From positions 1 to 26,253 of the forward strand of contig WXFH01000010.1 in the NCBI GenBank assembly GCA_009881125.1: a stretch of 26,253 nucleotides of DNA, read 5' to 3'. A program made the translations under genes and the position numbers. This document shows positions 16,790-23,541 of the stretch, in pieces. This DNA is from Acidaminobacter sp. Its GTDB lineage: Bacteria > Bacillota_A > Clostridia > Peptostreptococcales > Acidaminobacteraceae. Within the stretch, counting starts at the first letter, position 1; every line of letters starts with the position of its first letter. The notes beneath the pieces are model-generated. The model saw only the letters and a list, made by a program, of their open reading frames with translations. It had not been told where the DNA came from and did no database searches.

Positions 16790-16844
16790 CTTCCAGCACT
16801 CTCCAACCACACTCCAACCACTCTTCAACCACACCCCAACCAAT
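16790..16844. repeat. 11-bp tandem repeats before hydrogenase gene
   Basis: Five head-to-tail 11-bp units of the pattern CTCCAACCACA run through the phosphatase-hydrogenase gap. Similar TTCCAAACCAC and TTCCAAACAA stretches follow at 16717-16740. Spacing near one helical turn would present repeated G-rich faces on the minus strand, so multi-copy regulator binding is possible. No promoter consensus is clear. Confidence 0.6.
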
Positions 16845-16855
16845 CTCTAAAATCC

Positions 16856-18016
16856 TCACACATACTGAATCATCACAATCTTCCCTATCTTCCTAAGGGT
16901 CGCAATGATCCTGTCCAAAATATTCTGCTTGATGCTCAGCTCAAATGGAAAATCCGGATTCTGGTGGGCGGGATTAATGGCCTTCCCAATCCAAAACTCA
17001 ATATGCGTACTGTCATTGATCAGCAGGTTCAGAAGCAGCGTAGCCGCGTCCGGCTTCCCAAAGGATATAATCTGCCCGGCGGCGTAGTCCTCCAGCCTTT
17101 CTGACACCCGCTTCAGCGTCAGGACGCCCTCCGTCACCAGATCAATGCCTTTGATGTGGGCGATCGGCGGAATGGACGGCTCATAATAATCCATCTCGCA
17201 CCGCAGCTCGCGGTTCAGCTCCCGGGCCATCAAATTGGCCGCCGTCCCGCCGCAGACCACCCGCTTTACCGACCCCTGAACAAAGCGCGCCGCCACCTCA
17301 TGATCCTGCTCTCTTTGCACCGGCGGCCCAGAAAACAACCGAGTGACCTTGGGCTCCACCAGCATGAGGGTAGCCACGCTGGTATCATCCCCGGGCAGGC
17401 CGCCGTATAAGTTGTTGCAGGTCTCAATCAAGGTTTTCGAGATCAGCTCCGCGGATTTGGGCTGCTGGCGGTTCAGGAACGCCGCAATGTGCGGCCACTC
17501 CCACCCGTGGTTGAGCATGGTCCCCACGCCCGCGTGGACCGCTCCATCGCTGACAATAGTCAAATAATCCCCAATTCCCAGCTCAAGCTCCGAGATCCGG
17601 ACCTCCTTGTCACCGTAAGTCTCATAGGTGCTGATATACGGGGTGATCCGCCCATTACTGCAGAAGAACACCGGCGGATTGTGGTACTCAATGAGCCGGC
17701 AGCGGCCGTCGTTTTTCAGGTGAACCATGCAAAAAGTCGAGTACGCCACCTTTCTGACGCTGCACACTGGCAGAGTCTGCATGATGGTGTCAATGGTCTC
17801 CTCCAGAGACTCCCCGTGCCGCAGCATGGTCATGGCGATTTTGACCGTCAGCGTCGCCAGGATGTTGGCTTTGACGCCGCTTCCGAGACCATCGGCCATC
17901 ACAAAGAAGACTTCGTCTTCGGACTTGAAGAGGTCCGCCTGATCGCCGCAGAGCTCCTCGCCCTTCTTGTTCAGCGCGTGAATGGCCACGTCTATGTAGG
18001 TTTCCGTTTTCCCCAT
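16856..18016 (-). CDS. SpoIIE/PP2C-type protein phosphatase of the HydS operon
   Basis: A 386-aa protein whose first 220 residues are a PP2C/SpoIIE domain. Metal-binding acidic motifs are visible: CGDQAD (23-28), MADGLGSG (40-47), VSDGAVHAG (155-163) and GDDTSVATL (209-217). The remaining 165 residues match nothing I recognise. SpoIIE-type phosphatases remove phosphate from Ser/Thr, often on anti-sigma-factor antagonists. It follows HydS and precedes the second hydrogenase, matching the known HydS-phosphatase pairing. The ATG at 18016 starts one base after the HydS stop, with GAGGG about 8 nt before it. An in-frame ATG at 18031 would overlap HydS by 14 nt and is the alternative. Confidence 0.85.
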   Translation of the reverse strand: MGKTETYIDVAIHALNKKGEELCGDQADLFKSEDEVFFVMADGLGSGVKANILATLTVKIAMTMLRHGESLEETIDTIMQTLPVCSVRKVAYSTFCMVHLKNDGRCRLIEYHNPPVFFCSNGRITPYISTYETYGDKEVRISELELGIGDYLTIVSDGAVHAGVGTMLNHGWEWPHIAAFLNRQQPKSAELISKTLIETCNNLYGGLPGDDTSVATLMLVEPKVTRLFSGPPVQREQDHEVAARFVQGSVKRVVCGGTAANLMARELNRELRCEMDYYEPSIPPIAHIKGIDLVTEGVLTLKRVSERLEDYAAGQIISFGKPDAATLLLNLLINDSTHIEFWIGKAINPAHQNPDFPFELSIKQNILDRIIATLRKIGKIVMIQYV

Positions 18017-18017
18017 C

Positions 18018-19730
18018 TCAATAGCCCTCATCCATCATCACGATCTCCTTCAGCCGGTTGAGATTGACCTTCGTCTCCGCGGTCGTCTCCCCCAGCAGGC
18101 TGGCAATCTCCTGGGCCACGCGCATCTGCTTGTTGATGACCTCCTGGCAGGCCACCAGCGTCTTCTCCTTCACAGCAGCCAGCTCCTGGCGGCTCTTCTC
18201 GAAGGCGGTCATGTCCGTCATGATCCCCAGGATAAACCGCTCCGTATAAATAGCATTGCAGTACAATACTTTGCCGATGGTCTCAAGATGTTCCCTCTGC
18301 CCAAAAATGCTCTTCTCCGTCCTGACGCACTCGCTGAAAAACGCGCCATCCAGGAACGCCACCACCGGCACCTCCTTAAGGGAATGCTTTTCCATATCGA
18401 AGGTCTTGGCAAAGGTAGGATTGTACTCCAAAATGTTCAGCTGGTGATCCAGAACGCACACCAGATTGGGCGTGTTCTCAAACAACGCCATGCTGAGACT
18501 TTCAGCCTTTGAGCGCAAGTAAGGCAGGCACATCTGAGGCTTTGACATCTCATTGTAAACGGCTATGGCCTTGCTGACACAGGTTTCATAGCCACAGGCA
18601 CCGCAGTTGAGATGATCCTTCTCGCTGAATTTGTCAATTTTGCGGAGGATCTCATTCACTTCTTCCTTGGAAGGCTTTTTCAGCTGCACCACATGGGCTT
18701 CAAAGTCATGCTTGAAGGATAAATCTGCGGAGCTTTCGCAAAGCAGCTGATCCAGCTCCCGATGGTCCGCATGGGCTTTCAGGTAATCCAGCATCCGGTC
18801 TTTGCGCTGGAAGAACTTCAGCCCGTCGTGGGGCATATCCGGACCGTTGATGCAGCTGCCGCTGCAGATATTCATTTCTATGCAGTAATTTTTGATGCCG
18901 CCTATTTTAAGGGTTTCCAGCAGATCTTTGCAGCGGTCAATGCCGTCCGCGCGGATCATTCTGTACCCGCTGTGAATAGGCGTCTGGCGGTCGTTCTTAA
19001 AGAGGCTCCCGCCCATGGGATAGGCCATGCCTCGAATGGTGGCCTTTTCATCAAAGACTCCCGGCGGCAGCTGTCTGTAAGAGATCCCCTCGTCTGCCAG
19101 CCACTCTGCCAGTTCGTTGAAAGTCAGCACCGCATCTATGTAGGGCATTTCCTCTGCTTCCGCTTTTTTGGCCAGGCACGGTCCAATAAACACGGTGTAG
19201 CAGTCCGGACCAAACTTTTCTTTCAGCATTTTCCCATGGGCAATCATGGGCGAAACCACCGGCAGCATGGCGTCCAGAAGTTCGGGATAATATTGCTGGA
19301 CCAGGTAGTTCGCGGACGGACAACAGGTGGTCAGGACATTCTCCGACCCCATGGTTTCCAGCATGGCTTCATAATTTCTGGAGACCAGTTCCGCAGCGAC
19401 ACCCGTCTCCTCCACCCAAGTCACACCCAGAGTCCTGAGCGCGGTGATGATCCTCTTGGGATCCTGATCCTCAAAGGCCGCAGCAAAGGATGGCGCAAGG
19501 GAGACGGCAATTTTTCGACCAAGATGGATTTGCTTCTTGATCTTGTGCCGGTCATTTTGGATGGTCAACGCGCTTTGGGGACAGCTGGCCTGACACAGCC
19601 CGCACTTGATGCAGAGGCTGTTGATGATGTCGCGGCTGTGGTCGGTGAACTTGATGGCCTTGGTGGGACAGACGCGCAGGCATTTGTAGCATTCGTCGCA
19701 CTTATGATGATCAAACTCTATGAATTTCAC
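18018..19730 (-). CDS. hydS: Sensory [FeFe]-hydrogenase HydS with PAS domain
   Basis: A 570-aa multidomain protein. Two [4Fe-4S] motifs (Cys11/14/17/21 and Cys40/43/46/50) lead into an H-cluster domain with L1 TTCCPS (Cys136, Cys137), L2 FIGPCLAKKAE (Cys185) and L3 ICSGSC (Cys289, Cys293). A further cluster motif CGACGYETC (376-384, plus Cys401) follows, then a PAS domain (about 412-520) and a helical tail. This is the group C sensory layout: H2 binding is thought to signal through PAS rather than drive turnover. Both L1 cysteines are kept. The start is GTG, overlapping the ferredoxin gene by 20 nt, with AAGGGG 9 nt upstream. The partner is probably the phosphatase next to it. Confidence 0.88.
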   Translation of the reverse strand: MKFIEFDHHKCDECYKCLRVCPTKAIKFTDHSRDIINSLCIKCGLCQASCPQSALTIQNDRHKIKKQIHLGRKIAVSLAPSFAAAFEDQDPKRIITALRTLGVTWVEETGVAAELVSRNYEAMLETMGSENVLTTCCPSANYLVQQYYPELLDAMLPVVSPMIAHGKMLKEKFGPDCYTVFIGPCLAKKAEAEEMPYIDAVLTFNELAEWLADEGISYRQLPPGVFDEKATIRGMAYPMGGSLFKNDRQTPIHSGYRMIRADGIDRCKDLLETLKIGGIKNYCIEMNICSGSCINGPDMPHDGLKFFQRKDRMLDYLKAHADHRELDQLLCESSADLSFKHDFEAHVVQLKKPSKEEVNEILRKIDKFSEKDHLNCGACGYETCVSKAIAVYNEMSKPQMCLPYLRSKAESLSMALFENTPNLVCVLDHQLNILEYNPTFAKTFDMEKHSLKEVPVVAFLDGAFFSECVRTEKSIFGQREHLETIGKVLYCNAIYTERFILGIMTDMTAFEKSRQELAAVKEKTLVACQEVINKQMRVAQEIASLLGETTAETKVNLNRLKEIVMMDEGY

Positions 19731-19974
19731 GCTGAGTCACCCCTTTGACACGGTTTTCGAAAAAGCGAATCACCTCTTCAGGATGCAGCGGTTCCACAGG
19801 ATTTTCGTCGACCTGAATCGAAACCGCGCCGGAGCAGGCGCCAAGGCAAAAGGACGATTTGAGGATGACCTGATCCTCCAGCCCCTCCGCCTCAATTAGT
19901 CCCTTCAGGGTCTGGATCACTTTGTAGGAGCCTTTCAGGTGACAGGCGCTTCCTATGCAGACTTGAATTATCAT
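19711..19974 (-). CDS. Thioredoxin-like [2Fe-2S] ferredoxin
   Basis: An 87-aa protein with the thioredoxin-like ferredoxin pattern CIGSAC (Cys6, Cys11) and CLGAC (Cys43, Cys47), as in NuoE/HydC C-terminal domains and free-standing Trx-like ferredoxins. It likely passes electrons to or from HydS. The ATG has a full AAGGAGGT site 4 nt upstream. As first gene of the operon its promoter drives all four genes. Small Trx-like ferredoxins beside HydS and a PP2C phosphatase are a recurring arrangement in Clostridia and Thermotogae. Confidence 0.9.
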   Translation of the reverse strand: MIIQVCIGSACHLKGSYKVIQTLKGLIEAEGLEDQVILKSSFCLGACSGAVSIQVDENPVEPLHPEEVIRFFENRVKGVTQREIHRV

Positions 19975-20027
19975 AATGACCTCCTTAAGTCGGTTGTGGC
20001 GTCAATATTGGTGTGAAACACTATCTG

Positions 20028-20062
20028 GTATACAGTATACTATTTTGTTATTATTTTAACAA
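20028..20062 (-). promoter_or_regulatory. Promoter of hydS operon with GTATAC palindrome
   Basis: On the minus strand TTGTTA (20057-20062) and TATACT (20034-20039) are 17 bp apart. The -10 is embedded in GTATAC-A-GTATAC (20028-20040), an inverted and direct repeat that could be a repressor site. The leader would be about 50 nt. The rest of the 19975-20260 gap is AT-rich and shows no gene. Confidence 0.6.
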
Positions 20063-20260
20063 CAAAGACTTCTTTTTTGTCTTTTTTATTTAATAATTTG
20101 CTTATTTCAAGCATATAATTCATCTCAAAAGCATCTCTTCATTCTCGAAATGCTTTAAATAACTATGTTTGTATTTTAAAAATCAATACCTGATCGATTT
20201 GGTGTTTTTGTTAATATTTTAACCAATTTTGACGAAAATTGGACAGATGTTGTAAGTACC

Positions 20261-20319
20261 GTGACCATCGGCAACCCGTTTTTAGCCATTTTAAACCAAA
20301 AAAGTTTGCCGATGGTCAC
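20261..20319. repeat. GACCATCGGCA inverted-repeat element
   Basis: Perfect 14-bp arms GTGACCATCGGCAA (20261-20274) and TTGCCGATGGTCAC (20306-20319) bound a 31-bp AT-rich core. Total length is 59 bp and there is no coding content. It lies between the divergent hydS operon and proA. It resembles a tiny MITE or a REP-like palindrome. Confidence 0.8.
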
Positions 20320-20343
20320 CCCATTCCCCCCTCACCCCAGTTG

Positions 20344-20352
20344 TGATATAAT
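20344..20352 (+). promoter_or_regulatory. Extended -10 promoter of proA
   Basis: TGATATAAT gives a perfect TATAAT (20347-20352) with the TGn extension. No good -35 lies at the right distance. The start of transcription would be near 20359, leaving a leader of about 30 nt before the GAGGTGA ribosome site of proA. Confidence 0.65.
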
Positions 20353-20388
20353 ATTTAACCAACAACCCTACTAAATGAGGTGAATCCC

Positions 20389-21684
20389 ATGAGTATACAA
20401 GAACGTGCCCACGCGTCGAAAAAGGCGTCGATCCGCCTGGCGGCCCTGGACGGCGAGACCAAGAACAACGCTCTGGAGGCCATTGCGATTAAACTCGAGG
20501 CCAGAAAGACCGAAATCATTGCGGCGAACCGCGAGGACTGCGCCCGCGTCGCGGCGGAAAGCCCGGACACCCCGCTGCTGAAGCGCCTGCGCTTTGAGGA
20601 TGAGAAGCTGGCGGAAGTCACCGAAGGCATCCGCAGCCTGATGAAGCTTCCTGAGCCCGTCGGCCAGACCAAACTCGCCACGCAGCTGGACAATGGCCTC
20701 GACCTTTACCGGATCAGCTGCCCAATTGGCGTCATTGGCGTCATTTTCGAGTCCCGGCCGGATGCCCTGGTTCAGATTTCCAGCCTCTGCCTCAAGAGCG
20801 GCAACGCCGTGCTCCTGAAGGGCGGCTCCGAAGCGGCCAACACCAACCGGATCCTGGCGCAGATCATCTCCGAGGCCAGCGTGGAAGCCGGCTTGCCGGA
20901 GGGCTGGATCCAGCTCATCGAGACCCGCGCGGACGTGAGCGAGATGCTGAAGCTCAGCGACGACATTGATCTGCTGATCCCGCGCGGCTCCAACGACTTC
21001 GTCAAGTACATCATGGACAACTCCAGCATCCCGGTGCTTGGCCATGCCGATGGTGTCTGCCACATCTACCTTCACTCGGATGCAGACGAGGCAAAAATGC
21101 TCCCAATCCTCGTCGACGCGAAGACCCAGTATGTTGCGGCCTGCAACACCATGGAGACCTTGCTCGTCCATGAAAGTGTGGCGGCGCGTCTGCTGCCTGA
21201 GATTCAGGCGGCTATGGAAGCCAAGAACGTGGCACTGGTCGGCTGTGATCAGACCCGAAAGATCATTTCTGTTGGCGAAGCCACTGAAAAGGACTGGCGG
21301 ACGGAGTATGTGGACTATAAGCTCTCCATCAAAGTCGTGTCCAGCCTCGAAGACGCCATTGAGCACATCAACACCTATGGCTCCGGCCACACCGACGCCA
21401 TTCTCACTGAGGATGAGGCTGCGGCCAAGACCTTCATGACGCTGGTCGATTCCGCGAATGTGTTCTGGAACTGCTCCACCCGCTTCAGCGATGGATTCCG
21501 CTACGGCTTCGGCGCCGAGGTGGGCATCAGCACCAGCAAAATTCACGCCAGAGGCCCGGTAGGCCTGGACGGTCTGATGATTTATAAGTATAAATTGATC
21601 GGTCACGGCCAAACCGTAGGGGAGTTTGCGTCTGGCAAGCTGACTTATACACATGAGGCTTTGAATAAGGACTGCCCGCTTTAG
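20389..21684 (+). CDS. proA: Glutamate-5-semialdehyde dehydrogenase (gamma-glutamyl phosphate reductase)
   Basis: A 431-aa cytoplasmic enzyme reducing gamma-glutamyl phosphate to glutamate-5-semialdehyde with NADPH, the second step of proline synthesis. Family landmarks are PIGVIGVIFESRPDA, LKGGSEA, LIPRGSNDFV, the catalytic Cys in AACNTMETLLVH, and TDAILTED...FWNCSTRFSDGFRYGFGAEVGIST. The length is normal. The ATG at 20389 has GAGGTGA about 5 nt before it; an in-frame GTG at 20380 falls within the ribosome site and is rejected. proB (glutamate 5-kinase) is not adjacent. The gene looks more GC-rich than its flanks and sits alone between two inverted-repeat elements, with its own promoter and terminator. 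Confidence 0.96.
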   Translation: MSIQERAHASKKASIRLAALDGETKNNALEAIAIKLEARKTEIIAANREDCARVAAESPDTPLLKRLRFEDEKLAEVTEGIRSLMKLPEPVGQTKLATQLDNGLDLYRISCPIGVIGVIFESRPDALVQISSLCLKSGNAVLLKGGSEAANTNRILAQIISEASVEAGLPEGWIQLIETRADVSEMLKLSDDIDLLIPRGSNDFVKYIMDNSSIPVLGHADGVCHIYLHSDADEAKMLPILVDAKTQYVAACNTMETLLVHESVAARLLPEIQAAMEAKNVALVGCDQTRKIISVGEATEKDWRTEYVDYKLSIKVVSSLEDAIEHINTYGSGHTDAILTEDEAAAKTFMTLVDSANVFWNCSTRFSDGFRYGFGAEVGISTSKIHARGPVGLDGLMIYKYKLIGHGQTVGEFASGKLTYTHEALNKDCPL

Positions 21685-21718
21685 GCGGAAATGGATGGAT
21701 TTAGATGGAAAATGTTAA

Positions 21719-21759
21719 CAGCCCGCTGTCATGGAACTTGACAGCGGGCTGTTTTTTTA
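21719..21759 (+). terminator. Rho-independent terminator of proA
   Basis: A perfect 13-bp stem CAGCCCGCTGTCA / TGACAGCGGGCTG (21719-21731, 21739-21751) with a 7-nt loop is followed by seven T residues. It lies 34 nt after the proA stop. Confidence 0.95.
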
Positions 21760-21775
21760 TTGGAAGAAGGACATT

Positions 21776-21840
21776 GGTGACGCGGACAGAAATGAACTTG
21801 GTGACGCGGACAGGATTTGATTTGGTGCCAGAGCTTGCGA
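21776..21840. repeat. 24-bp tandem array (GGTGACGCGGAC type), 2 units
   Basis: Two 24-bp units (21776-21799, 21800-21823) begin GGTGACGCGGAC and are followed by the same GGTGCCAGAGCTTGCGA end (21824-21840) as the array at 11492. There is no coding content. Confidence 0.82.
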
Positions 21841-21889
21841 AATTAATTATTAATTTCAGAGTGTAAGGTATAGAATTTTGGGATGAAAA

Positions 21890-21955
21890 ATGACCATCGG
21901 CATATAAGTCTTACAGCACTGTGAAAAGCTGTAAAAACATTCTGCCGATGGTCAT
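21890..21955. repeat. GACCATCGGCA inverted-repeat element with inner hairpin
   Basis: Perfect 13-bp arms ATGACCATCGGCA (21890-21902) and TGCCGATGGTCAT (21943-21955) bound a core that has its own hairpin, TTACAGC / GCTGTAA (21911-21917, 21928-21934). Total length is 66 bp. Nothing else is identifiable in 21956-22043. Confidence 0.82.
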
Positions 21956-22043
21956 ATCAACTTCCAACTCATAATCTTTTGCCATGCCTCAGATTTAATC
22001 CTCGGGCTGGTCATCTGATGTCTTCCAGAATAAAACCTTCTAT

Positions 22044-23249
22044 TTAAGGAAATACAGCAGAACTATCAGTGTCACCTTCAATTTCAATAGTTTTCTCCAG
22101 CAAACCCAAGTACAGCTTTTCCGCCATCTCGCCGAATTTCTCCGTGGATAGCGAGGCTGCAACCTGGCGGCCTCTGACCGCAAGCGACTCCGCGTATTCC
22201 GGATCCAACAGAACGCTTTCAAGACACTTTGTCAGCTCTTCAGAGGTCTTGAAAAGCCTGCCCGACACGCCATCTCTGATCAAATCGGCCACATTGTCAT
22301 CCTCATAGACGACTACCGGCACCTGACAAGCCATAGCCTCCAGGATAGTCAACCCTTGGGTTTCGGTTTTGGAGGCGCTTACGAAAACATCGGCAAGGCT
22401 GTAGTAGTAAGGCACCTCTTCCCACGGCACGCGACCGACAAACTGCACGTGGCGCTCCAGCCCCTTATCCCGCGCCAAACGCTGCAGCGGCGCCATATAA
22501 GGACCGTCTCCCACGACCAGCAGCCTGACGTCTCCAGTCCGTGCGGACAGCGCCTCCATTTGAGCAATAATTACATCCACGCTCTTTTCCTCAGAAACGC
22601 GCCCAAGTGACAGAACGACCTTGGTCGAATCCGCAAGCCCCAGTCTTTGACGCAGCGCCGCCAGATGTGGATCAACCTTCTCGTAGCTCGGAAATTTTGC
22701 CAGGTCAATCCCCGTTGGGAGTATATGAATACTATTCTTAATCCCGTAGCTCCGCAGCGCTTTTTCAGTTTTAAGGGACGGCACGACGACCGCGTCATAG
22801 CGCCTGACATACCGTTTGCTTGAGTGGCGCATAAATCGCTTGACCAGCCCGCGTCCGCGCTTGATCCGCAGAATATAGTTGGTATAGTCTTCATACATGG
22901 TATGGTAGGTGTGCAGCATAGGAATCTTCAGGCGACTGGCCACGAACTGCCCAAAGAGACCAATGGTAAACTCCGTATGGGTGTGGATCACGTCCAGCTG
23001 CAGATCCCTGATGCACTGGTAATCCTGGTAGAACAGCGGCAACGCCATTCTGAAATCCATCAGCTTGAACTTGGGGATCGCTTTGATTCTTATGACACCA
23101 TCGCTTGATTTCTTATAGCCCGGCACCTGCACGGTGACAATGGTCACATTATGCCCCCGCCGAATGAGTTCTTCACGAAGGGTCATGACCGAGGTGACGA
23201 CACCGTTGATCTGCGGATAATAACAATCTGTAAAAATTCCAATGTTCAT
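22044..23249 (-). CDS. GT4 glycosyltransferase, diacylglycerol glucosyltransferase-like
   Basis: A 401-aa GT-B fold retaining glycosyltransferase. The N-terminal domain begins MNIGIFTDCYYPQINGVVTS, with a glycine-rich acceptor loop. The C-terminal nucleotide-sugar domain has the EX7E motif in ASKTETQGLTILEAMACQVPVVV. The N terminus and HTHTEF segment resemble membrane-associated monoglucosyldiacylglycerol synthases, which make glycolipid anchors from UDP-glucose and diacylglycerol. Mannosyltransferases of the same family cannot be excluded. The ATG at 23249 has GGAG 8 nt before it; a GTG at 23258 overlaps that site. It is a single gene converging on proA, with no second glycolipid synthase nearby. 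Confidence 0.82.
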   Translation of the reverse strand: MNIGIFTDCYYPQINGVVTSVMTLREELIRRGHNVTIVTVQVPGYKKSSDGVIRIKAIPKFKLMDFRMALPLFYQDYQCIRDLQLDVIHTHTEFTIGLFGQFVASRLKIPMLHTYHTMYEDYTNYILRIKRGRGLVKRFMRHSSKRYVRRYDAVVVPSLKTEKALRSYGIKNSIHILPTGIDLAKFPSYEKVDPHLAALRQRLGLADSTKVVLSLGRVSEEKSVDVIIAQMEALSARTGDVRLLVVGDGPYMAPLQRLARDKGLERHVQFVGRVPWEEVPYYYSLADVFVSASKTETQGLTILEAMACQVPVVVYEDDNVADLIRDGVSGRLFKTSEELTKCLESVLLDPEYAESLAVRGRQVAASLSTEKFGEMAEKLYLGLLEKTIEIEGDTDSSAVFP

Positions 23250-23415
23250 TTTTACCACTCCAGCTTGGGATTGACGACCAGCAGCTTCTCACGAGCGTCC
23301 GCGCTTCAGCTTGCGTGGGACGTCGCTCCGAACTCTGACTTTAAATATTATTTTATCATACCTTTCTAACTTGCGGTAAAGAACAGTTTTACACACCGGA
23401 ATGCTTCAAAATAAT

Positions 23416-23447
23416 ATGCCCACAGTCAAGACACAGACTGTGGGCAT
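23416..23447 (-). terminator. Hairpin terminator after MFS gene
   Basis: A perfect 12-bp stem ATGCCCACAGTC / GACTGTGGGCAT (23416-23427, 23436-23447) has an 8-nt loop. On the minus strand it is followed by a T-rich stretch (ATTATTTTG). It lies between the MFS stop and the glycosyltransferase. The remaining gap shows no gene. Confidence 0.7.
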
Positions 23448-23541
23448 TCCTATGAATACATTATCTCAGTTTATCCTTTTTAAAGCTCCAGCAGGTACTC
23501 ATTACCTAAAAATGAAACGTACAACATAGCGTTCTTATTTC

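Noticed and set aside
15826..16896. Long plus-strand frame opposite the group B hydrogenase; a similar one at 18762-19748 opposite hydS
   Set aside because: Both lie opposite genes with all expected cluster motifs, and neither has a ribosome site or domain.
20261..20319. Bidirectional terminator between hydS operon and proA
   Set aside because: Both flanking transcripts start here and diverge, so a terminator makes little sense. The repeat matches the dispersed inverted-repeat family instead.
20371..21654. 427-aa frame antisense to proA
   Set aside because: proA is certain on the plus strand. The antisense frame is a by-product of GC-rich codon use and resembles no family.
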